Assembly (NCBI GenBank): GCA_949751835.1 | Contig: CATKHK010000050.1 | Coordinates: forward strand, 62,001 to 126,000 | DNA from: Blepharisma japonicum | Taxonomy: Eukaryota > Ciliophora > Heterotrichea > Heterotrichida > Blepharismidae | Length of the DNA stretch: 64,000 nt | Direction: 5' to 3' | Part shown: positions 33,477 through 44,683 of the stretch, piece by piece | Numbering within the stretch: position 1 is the first letter of the stretch | Layout of the letters: every line of letters begins with the position of its first letter | Made by a program: the position numbers and the translations under genes | Notes under the pieces: model-generated | Told to the model about the DNA's origin: nothing | The model's database searches: none | The model's input: only the letters and a program-made list of their open reading frames with translations

Positions 33477-34262
33477 ATGATAACGCTTAATAAAGACACC
33501 AAACCCAAATTAAGACCTAGCACCTCAAATATATTAAGCAAGCCGAAGCTGACTTTAAGTTGTTTTACCCAGAGCTTTACAAAAGAAAGAGATAATATGG
33601 TTAAGCTTCGAAAATACGAGACCCATCATTGGCTAAAACTTCATGGAAGAGGCATGTTTATTGACTTTGACAGCTACCAAAGATCGAAACTTAAAGGAAT
33701 TTTTAATGATTTAGACGATGATGGTTCAGGCTCTTTAGGAATTGACGAATTATATGAGCCACTACTTGCTCTTGGTTTAGTAGAAAGTAAAGAAGATGTA
33801 CAATATTTAGTGAATATGGTAGATATCGATAAGTCAGGGTTAATTGAGTTTGAAGAATTCATAAAAATATTGACAGCTGCTAAAGGAAACCAAGGAGAAA
33901 ATTTATTGGTGCAATTTTTCAAAGATTTGGTAAATGGGAGAATTTTTCATGAGTATAAAGATCTTCCTTTCAAATTGCTGATTTCTAATAGAAGACGAGA
34001 AATTATGTTGCAGAGCTATATGGGAACGACAAACTCAGAAAAGGAAAAAGGATTTAGGATTTTAACCGCTTTTGCGAATGTTCTCAGAGACAGAGACCTG
34101 CAGATCCCTAAATCTGAAATGCTTATAAATAAACGGAATAAAATTGGGCTGCAAACTAACCAAGGAATTAAAGATATAATAAGGCGCCGCTTTAAACGAA
34201 GCTCATTTAAAATTCGAGCACAAAACAATTTTACAAGGTCAAACTCTGTCAAATTATACTAA
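33477..34262 (+). CDS. EF-hand calcium-binding protein, 261 aa
   Basis: Two adjacent EF-hands at about residues 71-130: loops DLDDDGSGSLGIDEL and DIDKSGLIEFEEF have the normal Ca2+-coordinating positions. The flanks are basic and lack further recognisable domains. The pair sits in the middle of the chain rather than in a calmodulin-like quartet. Calcium-sensing in the cell cortex or at cilia is plausible but not shown. It is divergent from the DYRK gene (29 bp) and convergent with adenylate kinase (12 bp between stop codons). Confidence 0.85.
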   Translation: MITLNKDTKPKLRPSTSNILSKPKLTLSCFTQSFTKERDNMVKLRKYETHHWLKLHGRGMFIDFDSYQRSKLKGIFNDLDDDGSGSLGIDELYEPLLALGLVESKEDVQYLVNMVDIDKSGLIEFEEFIKILTAAKGNQGENLLVQFFKDLVNGRIFHEYKDLPFKLLISNRRREIMLQSYMGTTNSEKEKGFRILTAFANVLRDRDLQIPKSEMLINKRNKIGLQTNQGIKDIIRRRFKRSSFKIRAQNNFTRSNSVKLY

Positions 34263-34274
34263 TTTTTTGTAAAT

Positions 34275-34979
34275 TTATGGTAATCCTAACTTTTCTTTAA
34301 CTTTTACTGAAAGCTGAGGATAATCAGCAACCCCTCCATATGGGCTAAATTCGATTAATTTGCCTTTCTCAGCAAAATATTTTTCTAGTGGTAATGTATG
34401 TACTTGGAACGTGAAAAGTCTTTTTTGTATAACACTTTTTGTGTCATCTTTTCTAATAATTAAATTCCCTCCACAGTTGTCACATTTACCTTTTACCTTT
34501 GGCTTCATAGAAGGTAATTTATGTCCTTCATATTCGATATTTGCTAAGTTATATGTTGATCCGCATGACTCACAAACTCTTCTTGCTAAAGTTTTCTTTA
34601 TAATTACTTCTTCGTGCTGCTTTAAGCTAACTACTAAATCATATTGAAAATCGCACATATCCATGATTTCGCATTCTGTAGCAGTTCTGGGGTAGCCATC
34701 AATGATGAATCCTCTTGAAGTGTCAAGATCTTTAAGCTTGTGAATCATTATAGCCCATGCTAGACCGTCGTTTATAAGTTTGCCTTTAGTGACATCTTTT
34801 GCAATATCAATATAGACTTGAGATAAGTGCTCCTGAGCAGCAATTTTTCTGATTTCATCGCCTACAGTCAAAATAGGAATGCTGAATTCCTTAGAAAGCC
34901 TGCATTGGTTTTACAATTTTCCAAATGTGCCTTTGCCGACTCCAGGTGGGCCCATCATTAAGAGCTTAATCGCTTTCAT
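34275..34979 (-). CDS. Adenylate kinase, long-lid Zn-type, 229 aa, one intron
   Basis: Interconverts AMP+ATP and 2 ADP. It has the P-loop GPPGVGKGT (about 10-18), the AMP-binding segment with GYPRTATECE, and a long lid carrying a four-Cys Zn site (CESC ... CDNC), then DDTKSVIQKRL. A 15-nt intron at 34900-34914 with an in-frame TAA lies just after the P-loop; splicing joins TFGKL to LSKEFSIPILTVGDEI. Length and order match cytosolic/mitochondrial AK2-type enzymes. Confidence 0.94.
34900..34914 (-). other. 15-nt intron in adenylate kinase gene
   Basis: Transcript sense gtaaaaccaatgcag. Phase 2; retention gives an immediate TAA. Confidence 0.93.
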
Positions 34980-35177
34980 TTTATTTTTTGGGAATCATTA
35001 ATTAGATATAAATGGAGATATAGATATAATTAAAGATACTTTTACTTATGATATTTTAAAGTTTTTTTATGAATATATGAATCAATTTTAATATCAATGT
35101 AATTTTGAAAAACTTTCGACATTTATTTATTACATTTATTATTTTTAAATGAACTAATTTACTTAACTCTATAAAAT

Positions 35178-35996
35178 TTAAGACTTTTTTTTACTAGAAT
35201 TAATCTTATAGTGTTCCTTGAACGAGCTTAGCCACTTTTCCGATATAACAGGCTCTTTATCATCTATTTTGGCGATTTTCATTGCTTTATTTTTTATTTC
35301 GGTATCTATATCTTGAATTTTGTCTTTATTTGCATCGTATCAATTGAATAAAGTTTCATCCAGTTCGAAAAAAAGTTTATCCTTTTTGTGTGATTTACTG
35401 GGCCCATATAAATTATCAACATGCAAGTCTTGAAATAAATTGCTCTTAATTTTATCTTTTCACCTAAGCAAACTAGCTGTAGGAATATTAAGCTCTCTTG
35501 AAGCAGCAGCTTGATTACTGCTTTTTAAAAACTGTCTTACAGCTGCCACTTTTTCAGCAATTCCATACTTCTTTCCAATTCTTTTTTCATCATTATCTTT
35601 CATAAACTTTGTAGGCTGAGGTTCAGCCATTGATTCAGTCTGAACTCCAATGTGTTTCCAATTCGGCTGCTGAATAAAATTGCATGTTTGTGCAAACCTA
35701 TCATAAGTATTGTGTGGATAAATTGTATTATCTGGTTCATTAGCTTCGTCGGAAAGGTATTCTTTAAGCATTTCAACCACTATATTTTCCGTCAACCCAA
35801 AGTGACGAGCTGCATTTCGTGCATTTTTTTTCATGGCTCTTTCAAGGATTTTTTCACGAAGTCTGCGAAATAGTTTTGAATCTTGAAAATTCATCAATTT
35901 TATTCATCGAGTTAGTAGTTCTGGAGTGATATTAAGTTCTTTGCTTGCTTTGGGGATTCCAACAAGCATAGCATAGGTAGCTTTTTCTTCTTGCAT
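35178..35996 (-). CDS. CENP-B/psq-type HTH DNA-binding protein, possibly transposon-derived, 272 aa
   Basis: The C-terminal half (about 208-265) matches the CENP-B/Tc5 transposase DNA-binding helix-turn-helix: FFELDETLFNWYDANKD, then IKNKAMKIAK, then SEKWLSSFKEHYKI. Ahead of it are three short psq/Brinker-like helix units: KASKELNITPELLTRW (16-31), NAARHFGLTENIVVEML (61-77) and AAASRELNIPTASLLRW (163-179). There is no DDE catalytic domain, so it is either a domesticated DNA-binding protein or the 5' part of a pogo/Tigger-like element. Three TGA codons are read as Trp. It ends in a Lys/Ser tail at TAA 35178-35180. Target DNA unknown. Confidence 0.72.
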
Positions 35997-36146
35997 TTTA
36001 ATATTCCATTAAAAAATCATCAGGGAAATTATGGGTACATTTTAAATTGAACCTAAAGGATATATCGGCCCAAAATGCATAAATTCAGTAAAAAACAAAA
36101 TATGCAAAGATTAACAATTTTCGAAATATATAACTCACGATTATGA

Positions 36147-36761
36147 TTAGAACGTAACTTGATCTTGCTCAACCTTCTGTGGTGCGCTTGGCAAGTATGA
36201 AGGAACTTTGAGAGAGCTTCTTGACATATCCTCCTGTAAAAGTTCTTCATCAAGTTCTTCCAGTTCTTTCTCAAGTTCAGTCTCATCAATTCCATCCAAT
36301 GCGTAATTTCTGCTCATGACTTCATTGATTTCTTCAGTGTCAAATTGGAGATCTGCAATGTCATCCATAAGGTTTTCCACATCATTGATTTTTATTTGCT
36401 TCAACTGCTGAGTTTGGACTTGATGGGCTGCTTTCATTGCACTGACAGCATTAATTGTGTCTTGAATGCCTTGGGTTTGGAAGCTCATTTGTTCTACGTT
36501 GAACTGTTGGCCTAGTAGGTTGTCCAACTGCTGCTGGTACATTTTTCTTCGTTTCAGCACTTGTACGGCTCTTTGCTTCGCCATTGAGGAACTTGTTCCT
36601 CTTGAGCGTTTTATTTCTTCTTTGAGCTGAGCTAAATCTTTGTCGCATTCTGCGACCTTTTCCCTGAGTCCTTGCACCCTTTTGTCCATGCTTTGGCTTG
36701 TTTCGTCCAGAGTCGGAGCAGGAGGTCCTGGCTGCTTCTTTCCTCCAAATAGTCGTCTCAT
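36147..36761 (-). CDS. ESCRT-III subunit CHMP5/Vps60, 204 aa
   Basis: Small helical protein of the Snf7 superfamily that works in multivesicular-body formation and membrane scission. N-terminal RRLFGGKKQPGPP, the basic first helices (VKxxKALxVLK-type region seen as AKQRAVQVLKRRKMYQQQL), QFNVEQMSF and the acidic C-terminal half match CHMP5/Vps60 better than Snf7/CHMP4 or Vps2/24. Length is normal. It has no Trp at all. Codon use is GC-richer than the neighbours. Confidence 0.9.
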   Translation of the reverse strand: MRRLFGGKKQPGPPAPTLDETSQSMDKRVQGLREKVAECDKDLAQLKEEIKRSRGTSSSMAKQRAVQVLKRRKMYQQQLDNLLGQQFNVEQMSFQTQGIQDTINAVSAMKAAHQVQTQQLKQIKINDVENLMDDIADLQFDTEEINEVMSRNYALDGIDETELEKELEELDEELLQEDMSRSSLKVPSYLPSAPQKVEQDQVTF

Positions 36762-37638
36762 TTTATTTATTCTACTGCCATTATTTAGGATTTTTGAGGA
36801 TTAGATGGGGAGAATATTTAAATTTTGTAACTAAAATATAATTCTTGTCATTTATTAATTTTTGCTATATTTTTCAATATTAATTTGCTATTTAGTGACT
36901 ATTTTCCTAGATAAATTTTTCAAATTGAAGACCTATTGGTTTAATATAAGATAGCAAATAAATCTATTCATAAATTGCATATAATTTTTTTTGAAGAAAA
37001 TCTTCATTTTCTAATAGAGATACATCTATAAATTATTTATTATACAAGCCAATTTTTCTAAAATTTTTATATGAATAAAGAACGGATGATTCTAATGCAT
37101 CCCCTAAGTGGCAGGAATATATGTACATCCAGGAACTTTTTTGAAGTCTCGAATTTTTACAGCAATATCAAGTGACTCAGAGTGAGAGAGGCCTAATCGC
37201 AAATCCTGGTTTGCAGCTCTATGAGCAGTTACTAGTAATTTCTTTTCTCAAAAGTGCCTAAGTCAAAGATGCTGAGATTGAGCAGGGCGATCTAACTACT
37301 TAGAATACTGAAAGCGATAGGGATAACTTAAAACGTAACAATTTAGACACTTAGGAATCTTTACAATCGAAAACAGGCATGATCAGTAGTCGTTCTAGTA
37401 TTTTAAGGGTCGTGTTAGCGACAACTTGTGTTCTGCTTTGATTAAAATGGAGACATTAACAAAATCAGTATTGACCCTTCTATTAAGAAACTGGTTATTT
37501 AGAGTTATTCTCTTTTTCCTGAAATAAACACAGCGGAGCATGGATTTAAATGAAGGTAAAATTGAAGATACTCCTAATAATCTAATCTAATATTCATTCT
37601 ACAATTTTTAAACAAATTATTACACATTTAAACAATTT
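36762..37638. other. Gap with a GC-elevated island at about 37081-37560
   Basis: The flanks of this 877-bp gap are very AT-rich (about 20% G+C in the row at 36841 by my count). The centre at 37081-37440 is about 39% G+C. Three short perfect hairpins stand close together: 37176-37186 (CTCA/TGAG), 37199-37214 (GCAAA/TTTGC) and 37216-37226 (GCTC/GAGC). One plus-strand frame is open for about 59 codons (37079-37258), then continues to about 37456 with one TAA and two TAG in it. It may be a structured RNA gene, a decayed protein gene, or neither. Confidence 0.4.
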
Positions 37639-38901
37639 TTATTCAATACTTAGTCCTTCAATCTTTTTCATCAGCATTTTAATCTTAGCTTCGTATTTTT
37701 TCCTTTCCTCATGAAGCTTTTCTCCCATCGCATTACCAATTTCAATACATTTTTCTTTCCACTTTTTATCATTTTCTTCAATTTCTACTCTATGGCTCTC
37801 TTCAAGCTTTATAACAATTTCTTCAAGCTCTTCATTTCTTTTTTTCGCAGCAGTCATTTCTTTTATTGACCTCTCTAGCTCATCTTTGCAACCACAGCAT
37901 TCATCTGAGGTTTGTGTACTGTGATTTTTGGTTTCCTTTGAAAAGCGAAATGATCTATTAGTTAGTGTGCTTGGAGAAGTCGAGTGAATTGAGCTTGCGG
38001 AACGTGGCTGAGGCATTAAGCAATTTGAAATTCTTCTAGGCTGATGAGGGGTTATTCTTGAGCTGCTTGCTGATGGAGGACGAGATCTTAAAATCCTTTC
38101 TTCAGAAGACATATGAAGTCTTGGAGCTGATGGCGGTCTTCTGTATTTGATATTAGTTGGAGCAATATTTTCATCTCTAACATTGCTGTTAACAGCTTCA
38201 GTTCTTGCACTTTGTGGAATTGAAGAGTCTTGCCCAATTCTTATTACATTTGTAAGAATCCATTCATTTTCAGAATTTCTGATCCACTCAAGTTCACATT
38301 CAGAGACATTTCCATAGTTTATAGCAATATAGCTGCAAACCAATCTTGCTAAACTATCTACTTCTTTTCTATCATTTTCATTAATTTCGTTTGATGGTAT
38401 TGAAAGCTTTCTAGGATTTGAATATTTTCCATTTATCCGATATTCTTGATCATAAGTCTCAACTCTTATATCAATGGCTCCTTTATTAAAATTTGTAATA
38501 TATCTGAGGTTATTTGCTGGAGGAATGAAGTATTGGATAAGGAAATTTTGGTTTTCAAAAGGCAACGATTCATTCGTCATATGCATAATCAAGACATCAA
38601 AATGAGAGCAAAGCAATGCTTTGGCTTGCAAATTAGACGCTACATCAGCAGTTCTTTGAATAGCAATTACGCTATCATCTTTTTCATCCTCATTTTCGAA
38701 GAGTTTTATCAATTTAGGGATTGTAGCGGACTCTGCTTTATGTTTCATCACGAAACCTTTCTACTTTAAATCTACCTTAGATGTGTAAAACCATTCCGAG
38801 AGCTTGCCATCCTTGACTACAATTGTATCCTAAATAATCCTTACAGGTATTCGCATCTTCAGATGATTTTTTTCTTTCCATAGAAAAGAGAAGCTTGTCA
38901 T
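37639..38901 (-). CDS. Unknown protein with C-terminal coiled coil, 410 aa, two introns
   Basis: No family recognised. Two 15-nt introns (38830-38844 and 38761-38775), each with an in-frame stop, must be removed to add the N-terminal 37 residues (MTSFSFLWKEKNHL, then DTIVVKDGKLSEWFYTS) to the long third exon. A TAA just before the ATG at 38901 supports that start. The first about 175 residues look folded (mixed alpha/beta). The middle (about 210-320) is rich in Ser, Pro and Arg. The end (about 330-408) is a coiled coil that follows a CCGC cluster. Without the two introns the gene would seem to start at a GTG/ATG near 38751. Confidence 0.75.
38761..38775 (-). other. 15-nt intron (second) in unknown coiled-coil gene
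   Basis: Transcript sense gtagatttaaagtag. Phase 0, ends in an in-frame TAG if retained. Confidence 0.82.
38830..38844 (-). other. 15-nt intron (first) in unknown coiled-coil gene
   Basis: Transcript sense gtaaggattatttag. Phase 0, ends in an in-frame TAG if retained. Confidence 0.83.
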
Positions 38902-39056
38902 TTAATTTATTTAAATTATGGAAACATTTCTTTTATTTCTTCAAAGGCAATAATCAGTTAGAAAAAGTATTTTATAGCAATTGCTGAAACATTATAACTG
39001 TCTTCTTTCAGATGATAAACTAACTGAAATGAAAATTATTATTAGATCTAAATAGT

Positions 39057-40157
39057 ATGGAAGGAAGAACACTAGAAGTAGATGGCTCTTTATTCGAAGG
39101 TGGAGGACAAATAGTAAGAGTTTCTCTCTGTTTAGCCATTATAAAAGGAATTCCAGTTACTATTAGAAATATTCGTGCAGGAAGGCCAAATCCAGGATTG
39201 GCCAGATCACATCTTACTTCAGTAGAGCTTCTCCGAGATATATGCAATGGTGAGCTCCGAGGAGGTCACTTGCAATCTTCAGAGCTAACTTTAATCCCAG
39301 GCCCAATTCGTGGAGGAATTTATAGTGTTGACTGTCATTCAGCAGGGAGCATCAGTTTAATTTTCCAAGCAATTCTCCCAGTTCTATATAAAACCAATTC
39401 AGAGGTGACTATTAGGGTATTCACTATTTAGGGTGGCACCGATGTTTCTCACTCTCCACCAACCCATTTTATTGAAAATGTACTTCAGCCTATTCTTGCC
39501 CGAATTGGGGTAAATTTTGATTATTCAGTAAAAAGTTTTGGGTTCTACCCAAGGGGAGGCGGCGAAGTTTTATTAAAAATTGAACCGTCAGAAAGCTTAA
39601 CAGGCATAGAATTGGTTGAAAGTGGAGGTCATCCACGATATTTTGGAGAATTGTTATATTGCAGAAACAGAAAAAGACGAAAAGGAGATATTGGAGATGA
39701 TGAATATTTGAATAGAATAACGAAAGCAGCAAGTAAGATTTATATAGAAAATGAACTTGGCATTTCAGGAGGAAAAATCAATATAAGAGAAGCTGATGGA
39801 CTGAGTAGGTGTGTTGTTACTAATTTTTGGGCTGTAACTGAAAATGGGAATATTTTGCATAATTCAGATATTGAAAGCTTTAACTCAAAACAAAATCCAA
39901 AGCCAGAAGAAACAGTAAGCAAAATTGCAAGTGAATTGGAAGAGCAAGTTAATTCAGGGGCATGTGTAGACGATTATTTGCAGGACCAGCTTTTGATATT
40001 TTTGTCAATGGCACAGAGTCCTTCTGTAATTAAAATACACTCATTAACACAGCACTCTATAGCTGTAATCAATTTAATTACACAAGTTGGGCTTGCTTCT
40101 ATTACTGTTGAAGGGAATATTATGAGAATTGAGCCCCGAAATGAGTTATCAACATAA
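39057..40157 (+). CDS. RTCA: RNA 3'-terminal phosphate cyclase, 361 aa, one intron
   Basis: Converts RNA 3'-phosphate to 2',3'-cyclic phosphate with ATP. It shows the N-terminal DGSLFEGGGQIVRVSLCLA, NIRAGRPNPGLARSHL, GGTDVSHSPP (interrupted by the intron), FYPRGGGEV, and the late ACVDDYLQDQLLIFLSMA followed by SLTQHS with the His expected at the catalytic position. That His favours active cyclase (RtcA type) over the ribosome-biogenesis relative Rcl1. A 15-nt intron at 39417-39431 ends in an in-frame TAG; splicing gives TIRGGTDVSHS. Confidence 0.93.
39417..39431 (+). other. 15-nt intron in RTCA gene
   Basis: gtattcactatttag, phase 0. It falls exactly before the conserved GGTDVSHSPP block. 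Confidence 0.94.
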
Positions 40158-40491
40158 TTTAAAGTTTTCAAATTATTAAAGATGGAATTACTTATATACC
40201 AAGCTTTATTCTATAATTTATTTTATTTAGAAAAGTGCCATTTATCTCCAAAAAGTCAATTATACTAAATTGGAATTATAATATTCATTCATAAAATTGC
40301 TAAAAAGATTCATTTCTTTAATTCTGATTTAATATTTTTGTAAAAGAAAAAAAATGATAATATGAAAAATTTATGAAAAAATCCAAAAAATATGTTTTAC
40401 ATTGCTATTCTCTATTATGATCAATCTAAAGTTCTCATATTAAAAACAAGATTTATAAGATTCTTCTACTAAATAAAAGAATTTGTAACAA
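40158..40491. other. AT-rich spacer (334 bp)
   Basis: Holds the 3' end of RTCA and the promoter of the flippase gene. No other signal seen. Confidence 0.6.
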
Positions 40492-43400
40492 ATGGAAAAT
40501 TTCAGCTGAACTGGCGATCAAAGGGATGTAATTTTAAAAGAACACCCTAACTCTGAATTAGATGTCAACGGGATAGGACCAATTCATATCAAAGGGATGT
40601 CTAGCAAAGACACAAATTGATCTGCATATGACGAAAACTCCAGAAATATTCAGGTCGGAAGGCCAGCAAAATTTTCAGAATTCCCTCCAAATGAAATCCG
40701 AACATCAAAATACACAATCTTCACTTGAATCCCTAAAAGTTTATTTATCCAGTTCCGACGCATCTCAAATGTTTACTTTTTAATCATGTCTATCCTCGCT
40801 ACTATGCCTTTTTCCCCAAAAAATCCATTTTCAATTGGAATTACTTTTGCTGGTGTTCTTGTCTTCACAATGCTCAAAGAGGCTTATGAGGATTATTTTA
40901 GACATAAACAAGACAAGATTGAAAATTCTAAAAAATTCGCGACTTTTAACAGAGAGAATGCTCAAATAATAGAAACTGAATGTAAAAATATAAAGGTAGG
41001 AGATATCGTAATTATTAAAGACGGAGAATTTTTCCCAGCAGACCTTCTGCTTATTTCTTCAAGCAACCCAAATGGTAAAGCTTATGTAAACACAATGAAT
41101 TTAGACGGCGAAACAAATTTAAAAGAAAAAAACGCTCATGATACTACAAAAAATCTAAATATGATAAGTGATTTACCAGATTTATTTTTAGACATTAATT
41201 GTGATCATCCGTCATCATCTCTAGTTAAGTGAAACTGTAGCATAAAATTGCCGAATCATGAATGAGAGCCGCTTGGAATGAAACAATTATTAATGAAAGG
41301 CTGCATATTAAAAAATGTGGAATATATTTTTGGGGTTGTTATCTACACTGGACACGAAACAAAAATTATGCTGAATAGTAAGCATCCTCGTAGTAAAGTT
41401 AGCAATGTTTTGAAAAAAATGAATAAGATTTTATATTCGGTTTTTGCATTTCAAATATTTATATGTATACTTTTTGCTGCTTTAAGTGTAAGTTGGCAAA
41501 ATCATAATAGTAAGGATCATGTTTATCTAGAATTAGAGCATAATGCACATGCAGGAAATTTCATTATTAATATTTTGACATTTTGGATTTCTTATTCTCA
41601 CTTGATTCCAATATCCCTTTATGTTGCTTTAGAAATTGTAAAGTTAATGCTCTGCCATTTGATTAGCAATGATCTTACTATGTATTATGAGCCCGACAAT
41701 AAGCCTGCATTTTGTAGATCTTCAGATCTTGTAGAAGAACTTGGCCAAGTAGAATTTATATTTTCCGATAAAACAGGGACCTTAACCTGCAATATGATGG
41801 AATTTCGAAAATGCATGATAAATTATATAGTCTATGGCACCAATTCATCTGCATTTGGAGAAGAAGATTTGCGACCTCATGAAATCCTCCAAGATGTAGC
41901 CAATCAAGAGCATTTAAATTTTCTCAATTTTTTCCGACTGATTACTGCATGTCACACTGTTTTTCCAGTAAAAGATATAAATGACCCAGATATGGTCGAA
42001 TTTCATGCAATGTCACCTGACGAATTAGCATTAGTAGAATGTGCATCTTCAATGAATATCAAGCTAAATGAAAGAAATAACAAAACATTAGTTATATCAG
42101 TTCTTGGAGAACCTGAGTTATGAAATGTCCTTGTAGAAATCCCATTTAACTCAGATAGAAAAAGAATGTCAGTTATTGTTGAAGATCCTCGATCAAAAAA
42201 ATTGATATTAATGACCAAAGGAGCTGACTCTGTGATGCTTAATTTGCTTAATTCGTCCGCAGATAAACCTAAAATCGAAAAATGCTTGCATGACTTTGCA
42301 GTGGATGGGCTGAGAATTTTAGTTATGGGACAAAGAATAGTTAATGAAAATGAGTTTGACGAATGATATAGGGAATGGAAAAGCGTGGAATTGTGCATTT
42401 CTTCTGATAAAGAACAAAGGCTAGATAACCTCGCAGAACTAATTGAAAGAGATTTAGACTTCATAGGCTGCTCAGCGATTGAAGATAAGCTACAAGACGA
42501 AGTACCGAGCTCAATCCAGCTATTAATTGAATCAGGCATTAGAGTATGGGTTTTGACAGGTGATAAAGAAGAAACTGCTATAGAAATCGGCAAATCTTGC
42601 AATTTGATTCAAGAAAACATGGACCTCTTCCTCCTTTCTTCTACATCTTATCCAGAACTCAAAAGAAAGCTTGAAGAAATCGACCAAAATTATAATTTAG
42701 AAACCCAAAGCTATGCCCAGCTTAACCAAATGAAATCTTTAATGGCTTCTAAAATGGGAGTAGTCATTAATGGGCTTACTCTTAGTTGAATATTTGATGA
42801 TCCTGATAAAAGGCTCGAAAGGCTTTTCTTTAAAATAGGCTATTTATCTAACTCATGCATATGCTGCAGAGTTTCTCCAGCTCAAAAAATGCAGTTAGTG
42901 CAGCTTGCTAAAAGAAATGGAGACTGAATCACACTTTCGATTGGAGATGGAGCTAATGATGTAAGTATGATACAAGAAGCTCATATAGGCGTTGGAATTG
43001 CAGGAAAAGAAGGCACTCAAGCGGTGCAAGCAGCAGATTTTTCGTTCAGCCAATTTCGATTCATTACTCAGTTACTATTAGTTCATGGAAGATGAGCCTA
43101 TAGAAGGGTTTCTTGGTTTATTTGCTATTACTTTTATAAAAATTTTGCTGTTGTTTTTACAGAAATTTGGTTTGCACTTTTTAATGGGTTTAGTGCCCAG
43201 ATCTTCTTCCTTGATTGACTGCCACTATTGTATAATGCTATGTGAACAAGCTGGCCTTGTATTATAACATATGTTTTTGAGCAAGATTTAAATGCGAAAA
43301 ATTCAATAAAATACCCAATTGCTTACAAAGCAGGACATTTATGTGCTTACTTTACAATTAAGGGATTTTGATTATGGATTTGTTTAGCAATTTGGCACGG

Positions 43401-43860
43401 AGCTTTGATTTATTGGATGTCTGTATACGCAATGTCTGGAGTTGTAGATAGTGATGGGCAAATCACTGAAATGTGATGGTGCTCTACATTGGCATTTACA
43501 ATAATTATCCATTTAGTAGTATTAAAATTATTCCTGGAAAGTATATTTTGGACGAAATTTAGCATGTAATTTTTATTTAGATTAGTTGTGGTGGGAAGTT
43601 TGCTATTGTATTATAACTCCATTATTATTTTAAATACTGCAGCCATGGGTGATGTATTTCAGCCAGAATTACCGTATGTATTTTTCAATATTTTATCAGT
43701 TGGAAAATCATGGATAGTTATTATCATAGGCCCGCTCATTGCATTAATTCCTGACTTCTGCATTGTGGCTGCAAAGATTTTATATTGGCCAAGCCCAGTT
43801 GATTCTCTTATGAAATATGTAAAATACCAAAGACTTGCAAATATAGATGCCAATTATTAA
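40492..43860 (+). CDS. P4-type ATPase (phospholipid flippase), 1117 aa, one intron
   Basis: Moves aminophospholipids to the cytosolic leaflet. N-terminal [14 protein letters not shown] in the first membrane helix, [19 protein letters not shown] and NLDGETNLK (actuator domain, DGET), the phosphorylation site [14 protein letters not shown] (Asp about 426), the nucleotide-binding [17 protein letters not shown], and [13 protein letters not shown] are all present, followed by six hydrophobic segments. The [12 protein letters not shown] motif in helix 4 is the P4-specific one. Many TGA codons encode Trp. A 15-nt intron at 43566-43580 lies between membrane helices near the C-terminus. P4-ATPases usually need a CDC50 partner, which is not in the window. 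Confidence 0.95.
43566..43580 (+). other. 15-nt intron in flippase gene
   Basis: gtaatttttatttag, phase 2. Retention gives TAA two bases later. Confidence 0.93.
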
Positions 43861-44016
43861 TTACAAATTACAAATATCAAACTTATAATATTAATACATG
43901 TTTTCAATAGAATGCAAAAATTAATTTATTAAAAAAATGAAATTATCATCTTTATCTATAATAAGAATCGAATTTTCATATTTTAATATCAGCAGCAATT
44001 TAAATTTATTAATATA

Positions 44017-44634
44017 ATGACTCACGACGAAGATTATGACTATCTTTACAAAATAGTGCTAGTAGGCGACACAAATGTAGGGAAAACTAATTTAGTATCA
44101 CGTTACATCAAAAACTCTCTCCCAAAAAATTCCAATCCAACCATTGGGGTCGAATTTGCTACTCGTGTAGTCTCTCTTCCATCTGGAGTCACCATTAAAG
44201 CTCAAATATGGGACACAGCTGGCCAAGAAAGATATCATGCTATCGTATCAGCCCATTACAGAAGAGCCATTGGTGCTCTTTTAGTTTACGACGTAACAAA
44301 TTCTAAATCCTTTGAAAATGCTCAAAAATGAATACAAGAGCTTAAATCCAAAGCAGAGCCTGATATCGTCATAATGCTTGTCGGTAACAAAATTGATTTA
44401 ACAGACAGAAGCCCAGACCTCAAGCAAGTGTCTACAGAACAAGCAAAAAGGTTTGCTCAATCAGAAGGTCTCCTCCACATTGAAACCTCAGCTTTAACTT
44501 CGGTCCGAGTCAGAGAAGCGTTTGAGCTTTTATTAGAAGAAATAAATAAGTCGAAAAATCAAGGGATTTCTAAAGATCCTGGTGATCACATTCGTCCAAT
44601 AGGCCCTGGAGAAACCAAAAAATCATGCTGCTAA
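44017..44634 (+). CDS. Rab11-like GTPase, 205 aa
   Basis: Small GTPase of recycling endosomes and, in ciliates, contractile vacuole and food-vacuole traffic. It has [19 protein letters not shown] (P-loop), TIGVEFATR (switch I effector region typical of Rab11), [13 protein letters not shown] (switch II), MLVGNKIDL and IETSAL (base binding), and a C-terminal KKSCC for double prenylation. The only TGA (44329-44331) encodes the conserved Trp of QKWIQEL. The P-loop reads GDTNVGKT rather than the usual GDSGVGKS, which keeps all residues needed for binding. Confidence 0.94.
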
Positions 44635-44683
44635 GGAATCAGTAGAGTAATATAATACATATAATTTAAAGAAATATTATTTT

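Noticed and set aside
37071-37456. Calling the GC-elevated island a definite Qb-SNARE pseudogene
   Set aside because: The SNARE-like resemblance lies in a short stretch, needs three stops and a likely frameshift to be ignored, and there is no independent support. It is kept only as a hypothesis in the findings.
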